From Schizochytrium sp. CCTCC M209059 (lineage: Eukaryota > Sar > Bigyra > Thraustochytrida > Thraustochytriidae), in NCBI GenBank assembly GCA_000818945.1, contig KN805439.1:1-36934 (forward strand): a stretch of 36,934 bases of DNA. The letters are read 5' to 3'. Both the position numbers and the translations under genes were made by a program. The notes under the pieces are model-generated. The model saw only the letters and a program-made list of their open reading frames with translations. It was not told where the DNA came from and ran no database searches. Below are positions 1-10,200 of the stretch, in pieces. How positions within the stretch are numbered: position 1 is the first letter of the stretch; each line of letters opens with the position of its first letter.

Positions 1-516
1 CGGGAGTGAGGTGGGGATGAGCCGGGATGGGATGATGACGTGGTGAATGTGGTTGAGGGGGCGCCTGGCCTGGCTTTGTTTTTGCGTATAAGCGCGACGC
101 AGACGCTGGAAGGAGCTCTTGTGAGCGGGAAGCAAGCAAAGCAAAGCAAGCCAGAGAAAGCAAGAGAGATAGCAAGCAACCAAGCAACCTAGCCAGCGCA
201 AAGTGAAAAGCTAGACCTGCAAAAGGTGGCAAAAGCAAGCGAAAAGCAAGCGAAAGTAAAAATAAGCAAGCAAGCCTTGCTGAGCAAGCAAGCAAGCAAG
301 TAAAAAAACAAACAAAACAAAACAGGAGATCCCGTTCTAAACGGCGAACACACGCGCTAAATGAGCGAAGCGGAGCTGGCCCGAGCCGAGTAGAACACAG
401 CAGAGCAGAGCAGACTCGGAGCAGAGCAGAGCGGAGCTCGGGCTTGAGCGCTTCGACGCCCGCATCCAGTGAAGTCCATCCTACTCTGCTGAGGGAGAAG
501 AGCGGAGTAAAGAAAG
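1..516. other. 5' flank and probable promoter/5' UTR of the first gene
   Basis: No convincing gene is visible here. The stretch is purine-rich, with many degenerate AAGC/GCAA repeats at about 120-305 and GAGCA pentamers at about 398-437, which end roughly 80 bp before the ATG at 517. A short overlapping reading frame starting at 444 runs into the downstream gene in another frame and has no recognisable domain. The region most likely holds the promoter and 5' UTR of the 517 gene, but no TATA-like element or transcription start can be assigned from sequence alone. Confidence 0.5.
124..305. repeat. degenerate AAGC-rich low-complexity tract
   Basis: The tetramers AAGC and CAAG recur throughout this purine-rich tract, for example the AGCAAGCAAGCAAGCAAG run near 280-300. 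It ends in an A-rich stretch (AAAAAAACAAACAAAACAAA-like) at about 302-324. It is a simple-sequence array upstream of a gene; no coding role is seen. Confidence 0.6.
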
Positions 517-1320
517 ATGGCGGAGGCTACAAGAAGTCAGGAAGATACAAAGCCCGCGGCGACAGAGAGCACCAAAGAGGAAACCGCGGCGAGCTCAGAG
601 GGTGGCCTCGACATAGAGGAGCTCTTGGTGCACATCAAGGGTCTCAAGTTCCAGCATCCCGAGTATGGAACCGCGCGAATTCATCGAGAAATCCAAGCTC
701 TTGGCGGCGTCTACGAAAAACTCAACCAGCAAAAACTACGCAAAATCATGAAAAAGCACGGCTTGCTCAGCAGCCAGCTCGAAGAGGATAATCGAAAGGC
801 CGGCGTCATCCAGATGTACACTGTCGGCGACGCGTCAAAGCCGCACGTACATGCCAAATTGCCTCCGGAGGCCCAGGCACAGAACGAGAATCAAGGGTCT
901 GAGCCGGAAGGGGGGCGCTGGCTTCCCGTGGAACTAGGCGTCCCAGGCGACCGCTCCGGCACCAAGAAGCACCAAGCTGTCATCAAAATGAGACGCGATG
1001 TGGCGAAGCGGGATGACCCGAGTGCCACAGCCGCTGTTCCTGGGGCCATGATTTGCAAGGTCCAGGTTGCCATTGGCGCACCAGAAGACTCGCCCATGCT
1101 CTTGTATGATAAGGACCGTCGCAAGCAGACCTTTCTTCACCCGGATATGCCGGGCTTTGCCGAGGTACGATCCCAGGTGCTGAAATGTACGGCAGAGCAA
1201 GGACCAGAGGTCGGCGCGAAAGGACCCAAGGCCTTCTTTTACGCCAAGCAGACGCGTCAAACTGGCAAGCAATTTCTTCTCATTAACGTTCAAGAGCCTG
1301 CTTCATGGCAGACTTGGTAA
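517..1320 (+). CDS. conserved hypothetical protein with HTH-like N-terminal helix segment (267 aa)
   Basis: Function not recognised. The ATG at 517 has a good context (A at -3, G at +4). Residues about 31-84 form a helical block containing HPEYGTARIHREIQ and later LRKIMKKHGLL. This spacing resembles the HTH-like segment found before the integrase core of IS3-type transposases (pattern HP.YG.RRIH ... R.M..HGL), but no DDE integrase core follows. Residues 95-175 are low-complexity. The C-terminal block (about 178-267) begins with hydrophobic MICKVQVAIG, continues through DSPMLLYDKDRRKQTFLHP and ends in Trp-rich PASWQTW; such Trp ends are what I recall from small protist proteins of unknown role. 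It converges with the Myb-CXC gene. Its TAA stop lies inside GGTAAAG, a possible splice donor, and a strong acceptor-like tract ends at 1450, so a spliced isoform with a different tail is possible. Confidence 0.8.
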   Translation: MAEATRSQEDTKPAATESTKEETAASSEGGLDIEELLVHIKGLKFQHPEYGTARIHREIQALGGVYEKLNQQKLRKIMKKHGLLSSQLEEDNRKAGVIQMYTVGDASKPHVHAKLPPEAQAQNENQGSEPEGGRWLPVELGVPGDRSGTKKHQAVIKMRRDVAKRDDPSATAAVPGAMICKVQVAIGAPEDSPMLLYDKDRRKQTFLHPDMPGFAEVRSQVLKCTAEQGPEVGAKGPKAFFYAKQTRQTGKQFLLINVQEPASWQTW

Positions 1321-1450
1321 AGAATGCCTTAATCGTCTTGCCTCTCCTGTGCGTGGTAGCTCTTCGTCCGTGGTCCGTAGATCTGTGTACATCCTCTTCT
1401 TTTTTTTTTTGTTCTTCTTTTGGATTTTTGTTTGTTTCATTTTTCCGCAG
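1317..1450 (+). other. candidate 3'-end intron overlapping the stop codon
   Basis: GTAAAG at 1317-1322 overlaps the TAA stop of the upstream gene. About 55 bases of T-rich sequence (including a run of 10 or more T at about 1399-1410) then lead to TTTTTCCGCAG ending at 1450, an excellent polypyrimidine-plus-AG acceptor. Removing 1317-1450 would delete the stop, replace the terminal Trp codon with TGC and continue about 18 codons to a TAA near 1505. No transcript evidence is available; the intron could be retained, alternative or spurious. Confidence 0.35.
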
Positions 1451-1699
1451 CGAAATGAGAAGCGTTCTCAAATCTTCATGTCGCGCGACTTTCCGCATCC
1501 TCTAAGCTGGTCAACGAAACGTGCCATTAAGGATTTCGCAGACGAAGCGAGTGCGGTTCGCAAGCAACGAATGCGCTTCTTGCAATGCATTCCAACTGCC
1601 AGAAGATGAAAGCTCAAGCTTTATGCGCAGAATCGAAACAACGATTAATGAATGAATGGAAAAAACGGAGTCAACGATGGAAAAAAATTATTGATGCAA

Positions 1700-1766
1700 T
1701 GTGATATTTTGAAATGTGATGTGCTGTGATGGTATGTGATGGTATGTGATATGATGTGATGTGATG
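1700..1766. repeat. ATGTGATG-type imperfect tandem repeat
   Basis: The heptamer/decamer family TGTGATG / GGTATGTGAT is repeated with small changes; GGTATGTGAT occurs twice in direct succession at 1731-1750. The tract is AT-richer than its surroundings. Confidence 0.7.
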
Positions 1767-2054
1767 CAATACGATAATTCCTCAGAGGATGATGTTATTG
1801 CTGCTGCAGCTAACGTTACGTTGTCATCGACATGTATGGGATGCGTAATGGATGGAGAAGAAGAATTTGCTCCCATTCGGTTGAGGTCAGTCAGTCAGTC
1901 AATTGCCGTAGGAACGGGACAAGTCTTTATATGTAAGAATACATATCCTGCCCCGATCAGGTATTTCGTCCCTTCAAGACGAAAAAAGTTTGCGCACGTC
2001 CACGCTGGTTCACTCAGGTGCAGAGTGGTTGCGTCGTCTTGGTGGTTTTCATGA

Positions 2055-2074
2055 TAGATCGATCGATCGATTGA
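2055..2074. repeat. GATC microsatellite
   Basis: Consecutive GATC tetramers with one substitution, followed within 60 bp by a GGCC-rich palindromic block. Simple-sequence repeat in the 3' flank of the Myb-CXC gene. Confidence 0.7.
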
Positions 2075-2136
2075 TCAGGCGTGCGTATTTCTCGCAGCCC
2101 AATCTGGCTGGCTGGCCGGCCGGCCGGTGCTATTCC

Positions 2137-2229
2137 TTACATGGCCGCCACTGATCGGTCCTCAGCCATCCGGTCGCCCCCGTCCATCTTTTGAGGTGCC
2201 CCCTTTTCCTGCTGCTGCTGACGATCCTG

Positions 2230-2263
<34 letters not shown>

Positions 2264-3101
2264 ATTTCCTGATCCTGACGGAAAATCTCGAGCGCCTCGC
2301 GGCTATTCGAGTCTTCTGTGCAGGCCGACTCGAGCGATGACGTGTCGACGCGATCCCGCACGCCGTGAGCCTGATTCGTGGCAGGAGCCGAGGTGTTCTG
2401 ACAGTCGCAACACTTGCACATCGGACCACACTTCACGCCTGCGCGAAAGCAGTCGCAATACTTTTTCAAGCACTGTGAGTTGCGGCAGCGACACTGACGC
2501 GGGGGATCCGAGGAAAGCTTCTTCTCCACAGCCAACTGTGCTGCCTTGAGCCACATGACATTATCCTTTTGGTTGCAGCACTCCATGCATTGACAGTTTG
2601 AGCCGCAATGCATCTCGCTCGCAAAACACGTGCAGTACAGCTTGAGGCACTTTGACCGCCGGCACTTGCAGGGCGTATCGGAAATGTCCCAAATGTCCTT
2701 GCCGGTGTGCACTGCCGACTGCTGCATCGCAGTCGGATCCGGGCTCGAGCTCGAAGACCGCGAGCACAATTCCGGAGCCTCGGCATCGTCCGTGGCCGGA
2801 CCCCCACCCGTGCTGCTCGTGCTGCTGCCGCCTTTCTGCTTGCCATTGTCGACAAAATCCTCCTCTGGACCCAGAGCGTTGCCCGCTACGCGAGCGGCCT
2901 CACTGTCAGGATCAAGTCCCCCGAACTTTTTTTTTTTGGCATCGTCCGAGTCCGCAGGCGTTGCCACAAAGGACGCCGCTACATCGAGACCGGAGCCCGC
3001 CTTGGTCGTCTTGAGAAAGCGATGACCTTCTGCCTTGTTTACCCCCCCGTTGCAGTTTCCCCCCGACATTGCAGTGGCAGCACTAGAGGACGACGATTGC
3101 T

Positions 3102-3141
<40 letters not shown>

Positions 3142-5682
3142 ATCCGGACGCGTCAACGCAGACTCGCGAAGCTTTGCCAAAGCGCCGGCGCGCCCATTAA
3201 GACCGCCAGGCGCAGGCGATGCAGACGGAGATACATCGTCTTCGAGAGATCGCCGTACGTTCGACGGGTCGCGCAGACCCTGCATCTCAGTCCCGTCCAA
3301 ATTGCGCTTCCCAGTGCTGAGCGCTGCAAGTTGCTGCATAATGACCTCGTTGTGTTTCACAACGCTCCCGCCAAGAATTGAATCGGCACCAAAATCTGAA
3401 GACACTGTCATGGGCGTAGAGGCCATGAACCGTTGCATGCCACCGCGGGGCGTGTTCAGCGTGATGCGGCTCAGCGGGTCGTCCGCGGCCGGGCTCTGTT
3501 GCAAAAGATTGAGACGGCGCTTCTTGAAGCTATCTCCGTTGAGGATGTCGCTAAATCCACTTGAAATACCTTCAAACACACGCTGTTTTCCAGAAAGCCC
3601 ATCGCCTCGACGAAGATCCGCCGGGCTGTCAAGATTCCGAGACAGAGGCGACATGCCAAACAAGTGGCGAATTGGGGACGCAGTGTAGCCGTCTGCACCA
3701 GCGCCCGGAAGATCAAAATTTGAGTCGAGCCCGCTGCCAGCCGGACGCTCGGACTTGAAGAGCTCCCGACTACTGGCGCCCACGTCAATGTCCCCGTTGT
3801 CATCGTAGGCGTACGTAGGTTGCGGTGTCGCAAGCATGAGGCTGGCTGGGCTTCCCTTGGGGAACCAATCCAGCAAGCGGTCGGGAGACCCGAGCGTGGT
3901 CCCTCCTCGGTTACGCTTCGCCTGCTCGATTAGCTGCTGCGTGACGTTTGTCGTTCGCTCAGCCTTGGCCATGACATCGTTTACCTCATCCGAGCTGTTG
4001 CTCTCGGACCGTTGCTTGCCTGCGCGTCGTTTGACACCACGTTTGCCGCTCGTCGTCGGCCGCGAGGGCTTCGGCGCAGAGCGAGCTGACTTGGGTGCAG
4101 CGCGTCCTGACTTGTTTCCGCTCAAGAGCGCTTGTGTCGTCGCCGCTGACGAAGGCCGCGAGGTCCCTTTACCAGCAGACCTTGCAGACGACGACGTCGT
4201 CGAGCCTGTTGATTGCGATGATGTCGTGGAAGCCGTTGTTGAGGTCTCGGGCTGGGCGCCAGAGGATGCGAGCGAAGGTTTTCGTCCGGAGCGTGAGGCA
4301 CCGGTGCCTCCCCGCGCCGGCGCGCCGGGCCCGGTACTGCCTTCCTCGTCGTCGCTGTTTTTGTCGCTGCTGTGAAGATCTGCGGTAGGCTCGGTGTCTG
4401 GCGAGCCCGGACGGCGGTTCCGATTTACAACTTTGCCGCGCGTCGAGGGTTTCGATGCAGGAGCATCGCGGGTAGGTGCCTTGAGCTTGAGTCGCTCTGC
4501 CAGAGCAAGGGTCTCTGCGGAGAACTCGGTGGCCTTGCGCTTGTCACGCGCCCCGCTCGCGGTCTTGCCCTTGGTGATGCTATCCACGTCCTCGCCGCGC
4601 TCGCGCGCCTTGCGCAGCTGCTTGGGCAGCAAGGATCCATTGAATCGGTTCTTGACCATGTTGTCGGTGCGACCGGGGAGCAGTTTGGCGATTGTAGCCC
4701 ATCGATTACCGATTTCGGCGTGCGCCCGCAGAATCACCTCGTCCTCATCATCACACCATTTGGCGCGCACAAGGTCGGGGTTAATCTGGTTTGACCAGCG
4801 CTCGCGACACTGGCGGCCATTGCGGCCCGTTCCTAGATCGAGGGCGATTTGCGTCCAGCCACAAGCCCCGCTACGTTTCACAAGTTTGATGAGCTCCTCG
4901 TCCTCTTCCGCGGTCCATGCGCCACGGTGTTGAGAGCGGATCTTGCCCGTCTCCGTGAGACCCGTAACCACAGCTTTGAGGGCCTTCGTTTTGGGGGGCG
5001 CCGACCGCGAGCCTGCGGGGGCGGGGCCATCGGCTCCTCCATTTCCGTTTGATGCCCGGTCGTAGCTGCCACCGCGAGTGCCCGCAGACTTACGTGACGA
5101 CCTGGCGCCCTTGGCGCGGTTCGACGAGCTGCGGTTGTTACCGGAGGAGGCGGACCCGCGCTGGATCTTGGCTTTTTTCCACTGTCGACTACCTCCTGGT
5201 GTCTCGTCGTCAGCATCGCCGTCGTCGGCATCCTCGCCCGTGCCACGGCGCTGACGTCCGCTTGAACGACGACCTCCGCTACTGCTCTGCTCGTGGCTCC
5301 CGTTCTCCACGCTGCGGGTAAACTCTTCGTCATCTTCACCCTCACCGTGCGAGGAGGACTCGCGAGTCTCGGGTTGGTCATCCATTCCGTAGCGAAGGGC
5401 GTTTGAGTCGGCGAGGTTGCGCCGGAGATTCGAGCTCGAGCGCGGGAACCCGTGCCGAATCGCCGAAAGCGGCGACGCAGGCGTGCCAGAGTCGTAGTAC
5501 GGCGAACTTGCCGCAAAAGCTGCTGCTGTGGTGAGAAAGGGGGAGAGGCCATCGTTCTTGAGTCTCACTGACGAGCTACTCGTGACAAGAGGTGGCGTCT
5601 GCGATGCCACTTCGCTCAGCTGCGAGAGACTAAGACTATTCTGGCGGTCTCTGCGGTCGACCCACTCATCCTCGGACGTCAT
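2137..5682 (-). CDS. Myb (two-repeat) / tandem CXC (LIN54/TSO1-type) transcription factor, 1181 aa
   Basis: Probable nuclear DNA-binding regulator joining two domain types. Residues about 253-358 hold two Myb/SANT repeats: RGAWTAEEDEELI with Trp residues at the expected spacing, then KWCDDEDEVIL...NRWATIAKLLPGRTDNMVKNRF, where Phe replaces the last Trp. Residues about 999-1098 hold two cysteine-rich CXC motifs, PCKCRRSKCLKLYCTCF and QCRCRNSQCLKKYCDCF, as in LIN54, tesmin and plant TSO1, joined by a short linker. In animals LIN54 and B-Myb are separate partners of MuvB complexes. The remainder is Ser/Gly/Arg-rich, basic and probably disordered, with polyQ near 3100-3140 and 2210-2265. The open frame extends to a GTG at 5763, but the first ATG is at 5682 (MTSEDEWVDRR), preceded by AGC; a 5' UTR intron may end just before it. 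Divergent from the LRR-IQ gene. Its TAA stop lies in GTAAGG. Confidence 0.92.
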
Positions 5683-5683
5683 G

Positions 5684-5771
5684 CTGCTATATCGCTTCAA
5701 GCGGTAGCGCGAAGGGGCCTTCGTTTCTGCGGCCCGGCGGCTTCGAAGACCTTGCCGTTGCACTTACTCAC
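5684..5771 (-). other. candidate 5' UTR intron of the Myb-CXC gene
   Basis: Read on the minus strand, GTGAGT at 5771-5766 is a consensus donor, and a TAGCAG ending at 5684 sits one base before the ATG at 5682. Splicing would remove 88 nt, including the in-frame TAA at 5766-5764 and the non-ATG stretch of open frame. A shorter alternative (45 nt) would end at GCCGCAG near 5727. No transcript evidence is available. Confidence 0.3.
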
Positions 5772-6220
5772 GTGTGCAGCTCGCTCTTTCTCTCTCGGTC
5801 CCAGAGATGGAAATACGCTGCAGTCGGAGCGTAGACGCGTGTGGTCGGTCGTCCTCCGATCCAATCTCTCCTTGTCTCTCTCCTCGCGCGTGCGCGCGCG
5901 TGCAGCGCCGGCGACAACGACAAGCCGCGGCCGGAGCGCGGCCCAGGCCGATGTAGCGTCGCGGCGTCACTCACGCGGTCTTCTGCCTCGAGCCGCGTCG
6001 GCCCTGCCCTGTCTTGCCTCGCCTTGCCTCGCCTTGCCAGCCTTGCCGCGCGCAAGTCGAACTTCCGCCTCCGCGCAAGTCAGTATCCGCCGATACCCCA
6101 CTTGCGCGCAAACGCGCAAACCGCCGCAAACCGGCCGCCAACCTAACGACCACCAGCCTAACTGTCGCTGCCGAGAGCGGCTTCGTGCCGAGGCGAGCCT
6201 CCGTCGGCCCGCCTGTTTGC

Positions 6221-6260
6221 CTGCCTGCCCGTCCGTCTGTCTGTCTGTCGGTCTGCCTGC
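6221..6260. repeat. CTGC/CTGT tetranucleotide tract
   Basis: GCCTG and CTGTCTGTCTGTCGGTCTGC-type tetramers in succession, a pyrimidine-rich simple repeat in the divergent promoter region. Confidence 0.65.
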
Positions 6261-6489
6261 CGCCGCGCGCGAGCCTGCCCGCGCGCCTGCCGCCCTGCGT
6301 GCCCGCCTGCCTCTGCCGGTCGCGGCTGCGTCTCGCGTGCGAGGAGCGGACGCGCGGGAGGACGTGGTGGTTGGGTTGTTGGGTGATTGAGCGAGGCCGC
6401 CGACCCTGGCCCAGGGCCGCCAGTGGAGAGCAAGAGGAAATCAATCTTGCTGTGGGAAAGGAATTAATAAGATTGATTCAAATAGTATG

Positions 6490-6658
6490 GTAAGAGAATT
6501 CCGCAGCTGGGTGCTGCTGACCACACAAAACGGACAGAGCAGAAGGAGGTGACGGTTTTTCGTGGGGAAAAGATGGAAGTAAAGTTGCGAGAAGGAGAAG
6601 TGGCGTAGTGATATAGGTGGGCTGCGACTATCACTGATTAATGTTTTTTTTTGGTCAG
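6490..6658 (+). other. candidate 5' UTR intron of the LRR-IQ gene
   Basis: GTAAGA at 6490 follows TATG, a good donor. Downstream, a branch-like CACTGATTAAT, nine T residues and GGTCAG ending at 6658 form a strong acceptor. The 169-nt span lies well upstream of the ATG at 7240, so it would be a UTR intron or join an unseen upstream exon. Transcript data are needed to decide. Confidence 0.3.
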
Positions 6659-7239
6659 TAGCGGAGGTGGTAGTGGCGAGGCTAACGGGTGAGGGGACAA
6701 CGTCGGCAAGAGTTTGTCAGTGGAGAAGAGGTGGCATTACTAACCCCAGGCTATCCCATGTATGGTCAATCGAATGAGCAATAGCAAGACAGAGAAAGCA
6801 TTTCGCCTTGCAAACGGACGGACCAGCTTGATGTATAAGTCTCTTTCGCTCCCCGTCCCACGCACGGTCACGAGAATGAATGAGTGAATAAATGAATGTA
6901 TGTATCGGCTGCTTATTATTCTTCAAAAGCCACGGAGATTGGCATTGCAGCTTGCTGCCTGCGCACAGAAAAACTTGTCTTTTGGCGTAACACTGGTCAA
7001 CATCATCTTACCTTAAAACGCTCTAAGGCGCGTGCGTGTTGCTATTCCCCACTCCGTTCCCAAGCATAATGGCATGATCATACCAGAGAAATTGGTCCAG
7101 TTGACTGACCGCCAATAGCCGTTACGATGCATAGAAAGTTGAACTTCGTACATGGTCACTTCACGGTGCTTTGCCTTCACGGCGCGAGCGCATCAGAAAA
7201 AGACGAACTCGCAAGCGTCACGCCGCAGGCGGCGGGCCA

Positions 7240-10200
7240 ATGGAGCTGGCGGCGAGCGAAAGAGCGCAACGGCCGCAGGATCGGCGTGCACGAGAACTCG
7301 CAGTACACCTAGCGAGGTCCGAACTGGATGTGAGCGAGGTCGAGGCCTTCGACTCGCTCGTGCTTGGGCTCTCTCCCTCGTCCAAGTCACGAGTGTTTTC
7401 GCCAAAAAGGTCCATCCTCTCGCCGACGACTGCAGGGCGCAAAAGACAGCGACGCAAGCGTGTTGCAAGGCCCGGAGACCCAGGATTTGAGCGCAGCGAA
7501 GCCGATGAGCGCAACGAGTTTCAGGCGAGCCTTGCTGCAAGCTCGGTGTACATGACACCCTCGGAGCGGGCACGAGCACGCGAAATTAGCCAGCGCCAAA
7601 CGCGCAAAATTTATGAAGGCATTGCTGTCGGTCAGACCAATGCAACCGAGCTAGACTTGCGCGAGCACATGGCACAGGCAAACGATCAAATGCTTTGGGA
7701 ACTAGGAAGCATGTGCCCTCGCGTGGTATCACTCAACCTGGCTGGATGGCAGGGCGTCTCCGTCGCGGGATTGCGGGCAGTCGCGCTTGGATTCGGAGAA
7801 CGACTACTTCAAATCGACCTTTCGGACACCCCTATTGACGACGAAATGGTCGCCATGCTCACGGCGCGCTTCTTTTGTCTGACCCACCTCATTTTCCGCA
7901 GATGTCCACGTCTCACGAATGGTGCCATGCGCGCCGTGGCCGTGGGCACACACCGCTCGCTCGCGACTCTCGACATCTCGGAATGTCCGAAAATGACCGA
8001 AGATGCCCTGCTCTGGCTTGCAGGGGCATCTGGCGCTGCCAGCAGCGCGTGCGCCGTGCTCAAGAGTCTCAGCGCTGAAGGCTGCGTCGGAATTCGCGAC
8101 AAGGGCATCATTGCTCTGGGCCGGGCGTGCCCTCGCCTGCAATATCTGAATTTATCGCGGTGCCCACAGGTCACGGATCGCGGTGTGGCCGGTCTTGCCG
8201 CCGGCTGCCGAAATCTTCGTGTCTTGCATCTTGCTGCCTGCGTGCAGATTGGTGACGCTGCCCTGCGTGCTCTCGGGATGCGCTGCATCAACTTGAGATC
8301 CATCAACTTGGCCCGCTGCGCTCGTCTTACCGACAGCGGTCTCGAGGCCCTCTGCGCAAAACTTACGAAACTCCAGGCACTCAATATTGCAGGATGCATC
8401 GAGATTTCCGAGATGGGCATCTATTTTGTGGTTCGCAACAACAAAGCTCTTCAGATCCTCAACGTCACCGGTTGCGAACTTATCTCGCAGGAAGGTCTGG
8501 CGCAAATGTTGCGAGGGCTTCAATTCGTAGAGCTTGCCAAAAGTTACACTGGCTTTAAACCTCGCGCGCGCGCCGTGCGACTCAAGCTCTCCGCGCAGCT
8601 GCAAATTGTCCAGGATGACGCCTCGTGTCGAATTTCTGCAGTGATCCGAGCGCATGGGACTCGTCTACGACTTCGACGCGAGGCGCGCGATCGTCTTGAA
8701 ACAGAGGCAGCCATGCGACTTCAGCGCTGGATTCGAGGTTGCTTTGGACGAGGCGTGTACATGCGAATGTGGCTCCGTCGTGCTCGTGCCAGGGCCGCTC
8801 TTCTCGTCCAGCGCATCTGGCGCGGTCGCGCGGCCAGGCTTGTCCGCGCCGTGCGTAAAGCACATCGGGATTGGGAGCTGCAGAATTCGCGCTATGCCGT
8901 CAAGCTGCAGGCCGCCTATCGTGGAGCCAAGGTTCGTGTCGCGAATCCTGAGGTCGTCGCTGTTATTGCTCAGCTCGCCGAGGATCGTCTCGAGGAGGCC
9001 CGAAGCGCTGCGGTTGTGCGCATTCAGGCCGTCGTGCGCAGGCGCATCTCCAACGTTCTCAATGCGGCGCGTCGCGAGGAATTATACCAACGCTCGCATG
9101 ATATGCGTCTTGCCAGTATTCGTATCCAGGCAATTGTACGCAGCAAACTGGCGCGTCTGCGCGCTGCGCGGCTCATGCAGCGCTTCAAGCGCAAGTACGC
9201 AAAGCAAATTCGCGCTGCAACGGCCATCCAGCGCATTGCTCGCGGAGTCATCGGGCGCAGAATCTACCGCGATCGACTGCGGGACCACGCCAAGGAAATG
9301 GAGCGTCTTCGTGCAGCTGCGTGTCACATTCAACGTCTGCGTCGTGGATACCTGGGCAGGCTCGAATATTTGCGACGCAGAGAAGCCTTTGAACGGCGTT
9401 CGCGCGCGGCAACCTACCTACAGGCAATCTTTCGCGGTCTCCAAGTGCCCGTGTGGCGCAAATTACGTTTTCAGATGGTCCGCGAAGCCGTCAGAGCGCG
9501 CAGCGATGCGGCGCATGCTCGCTCTGGTACTCAAGTCGAACGACGCAAGTACCTGCGACAGCTTGGTCTCGAGCGCGACTCCGCGTCTGAGGAGGACCAA
9601 TTGAGAGAGCTTGGCGGCTATATTGAGAGCGACGAGGACGACGACTGGCAGGAGCACTGGGATCCCGAGGCGCAACGCATTTTCTATTTTTCTCCAAGCC
9701 GAAACATGCGCTCATTAGACAAGTTCGTCGAGGATGCCTTTGAGCAGTCTCTCGTGGGCCACTTTGTTCGTGTCTTTGACATTTCGCTGCAGTCGTGGCG
9801 CGAGGGGATCGTCGTCGCATACAATCGAAAAAAGCAAAAGCACCGTGTCGACTTTTACGAGTTCGTTGCGGCCTCGTTTAATCCCGAGCACATTTGGCTC
9901 TATTTCAAGGATGATGAGATGAACATTCAAATCTATGATCCGGACAATGACGCCTGGGCCATGTTCCGCCACGTCCGCATTGCCTATCTACAGCAGCGTC
10001 CCGATCGCGAAATGATCAGTTCCGCGGCCTCCTCCGTAGCGGTGACCTCGGTGACCGCTGCTGACCAATCGCAAGGAGACGCGTCCTTTCCCGATTCTCG
10101 TTTCGTGGAGCACTTTGACGAGGAGCACCAACTTCCATACTATTATGACACAATTTCGGGCGAGACCATGTGGGAGCTTCCTGCTGACGTCTCGCACGAT

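Larger units (their letters stand above)
1321..2136. other. convergent intergenic region with short repeats
   Basis: This 816-bp gap lies between the 3' ends of the 517 gene and the Myb-CXC gene. It holds a T-rich tract with an acceptor-like end (1395-1450), a TGTGATG-type array (1700-1766), a short GATC array (2055-2074) and a GGCTGGCCGGCCGGCC palindromic block near 2107-2128. Open frames here are short, of odd composition and without domains. Probably both 3' UTRs and terminators. Confidence 0.5.
5683..7239. other. divergent intergenic region, probable bidirectional promoter
   Basis: About 1.6 kb separates the divergent Myb-CXC and LRR-IQ start codons. The half near the Myb gene (5770-6440) is very GC-rich, with C/T tetranucleotide arrays at 6221-6260, CCTTGCCTCG repeats at 6010-6045 and three copies of ACTTGCGCG (either orientation) at 6049-6108. 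The half near the LRR gene (6450-7130) is AT-richer and contains a plausible 5' UTR intron. Several frames of 60-210 codons cross the GC-rich part, but their Arg/Ala/Pro-rich composition is that of frame shadows in GC-rich DNA, and none has a domain. Confidence 0.55.

Noticed and set aside
517..1320. IS3-like transposon
   Set aside because: No DDE integrase core, inverted repeats or target duplication are seen; only the HTH-like block matches.
5683..5763. Extension of the Myb-CXC protein to a GTG at 5763
   Set aside because: GTG initiation is not expected in a nuclear eukaryotic gene; a TAA lies directly upstream and the first ATG (5682) is well placed.
6049..6125. E2F-type sites in the Myb-CXC promoter
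   Set aside because: The GCGCAAA words do not match the TTTSSCGC consensus in either orientation.
5752..6390. 212-codon frame in the Myb/LRR divergent region
   Set aside because: Composed of Ala/Arg/Pro/Leu from C/T tetramer repeats; overlapping frames of similar length occur on both strands.
6476..6483. TTCAAA as a CHR-like site for autoregulation by the CXC protein
   Set aside because: A single hexamer is expected by chance in this AT-richer stretch.
7171..7239. TTG start for the LRR-IQ protein
   Set aside because: The segment to ATG 7240 is only an open frame; the preceding in-frame stop is at 7132 and no ATG lies between.
8654..9604. 316-codon frame overlapping the LRR-IQ gene on the same strand
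   Set aside because: It lies inside the IQ repeat region in another frame and has Cys/Ser/Arg-rich shadow composition without a domain.
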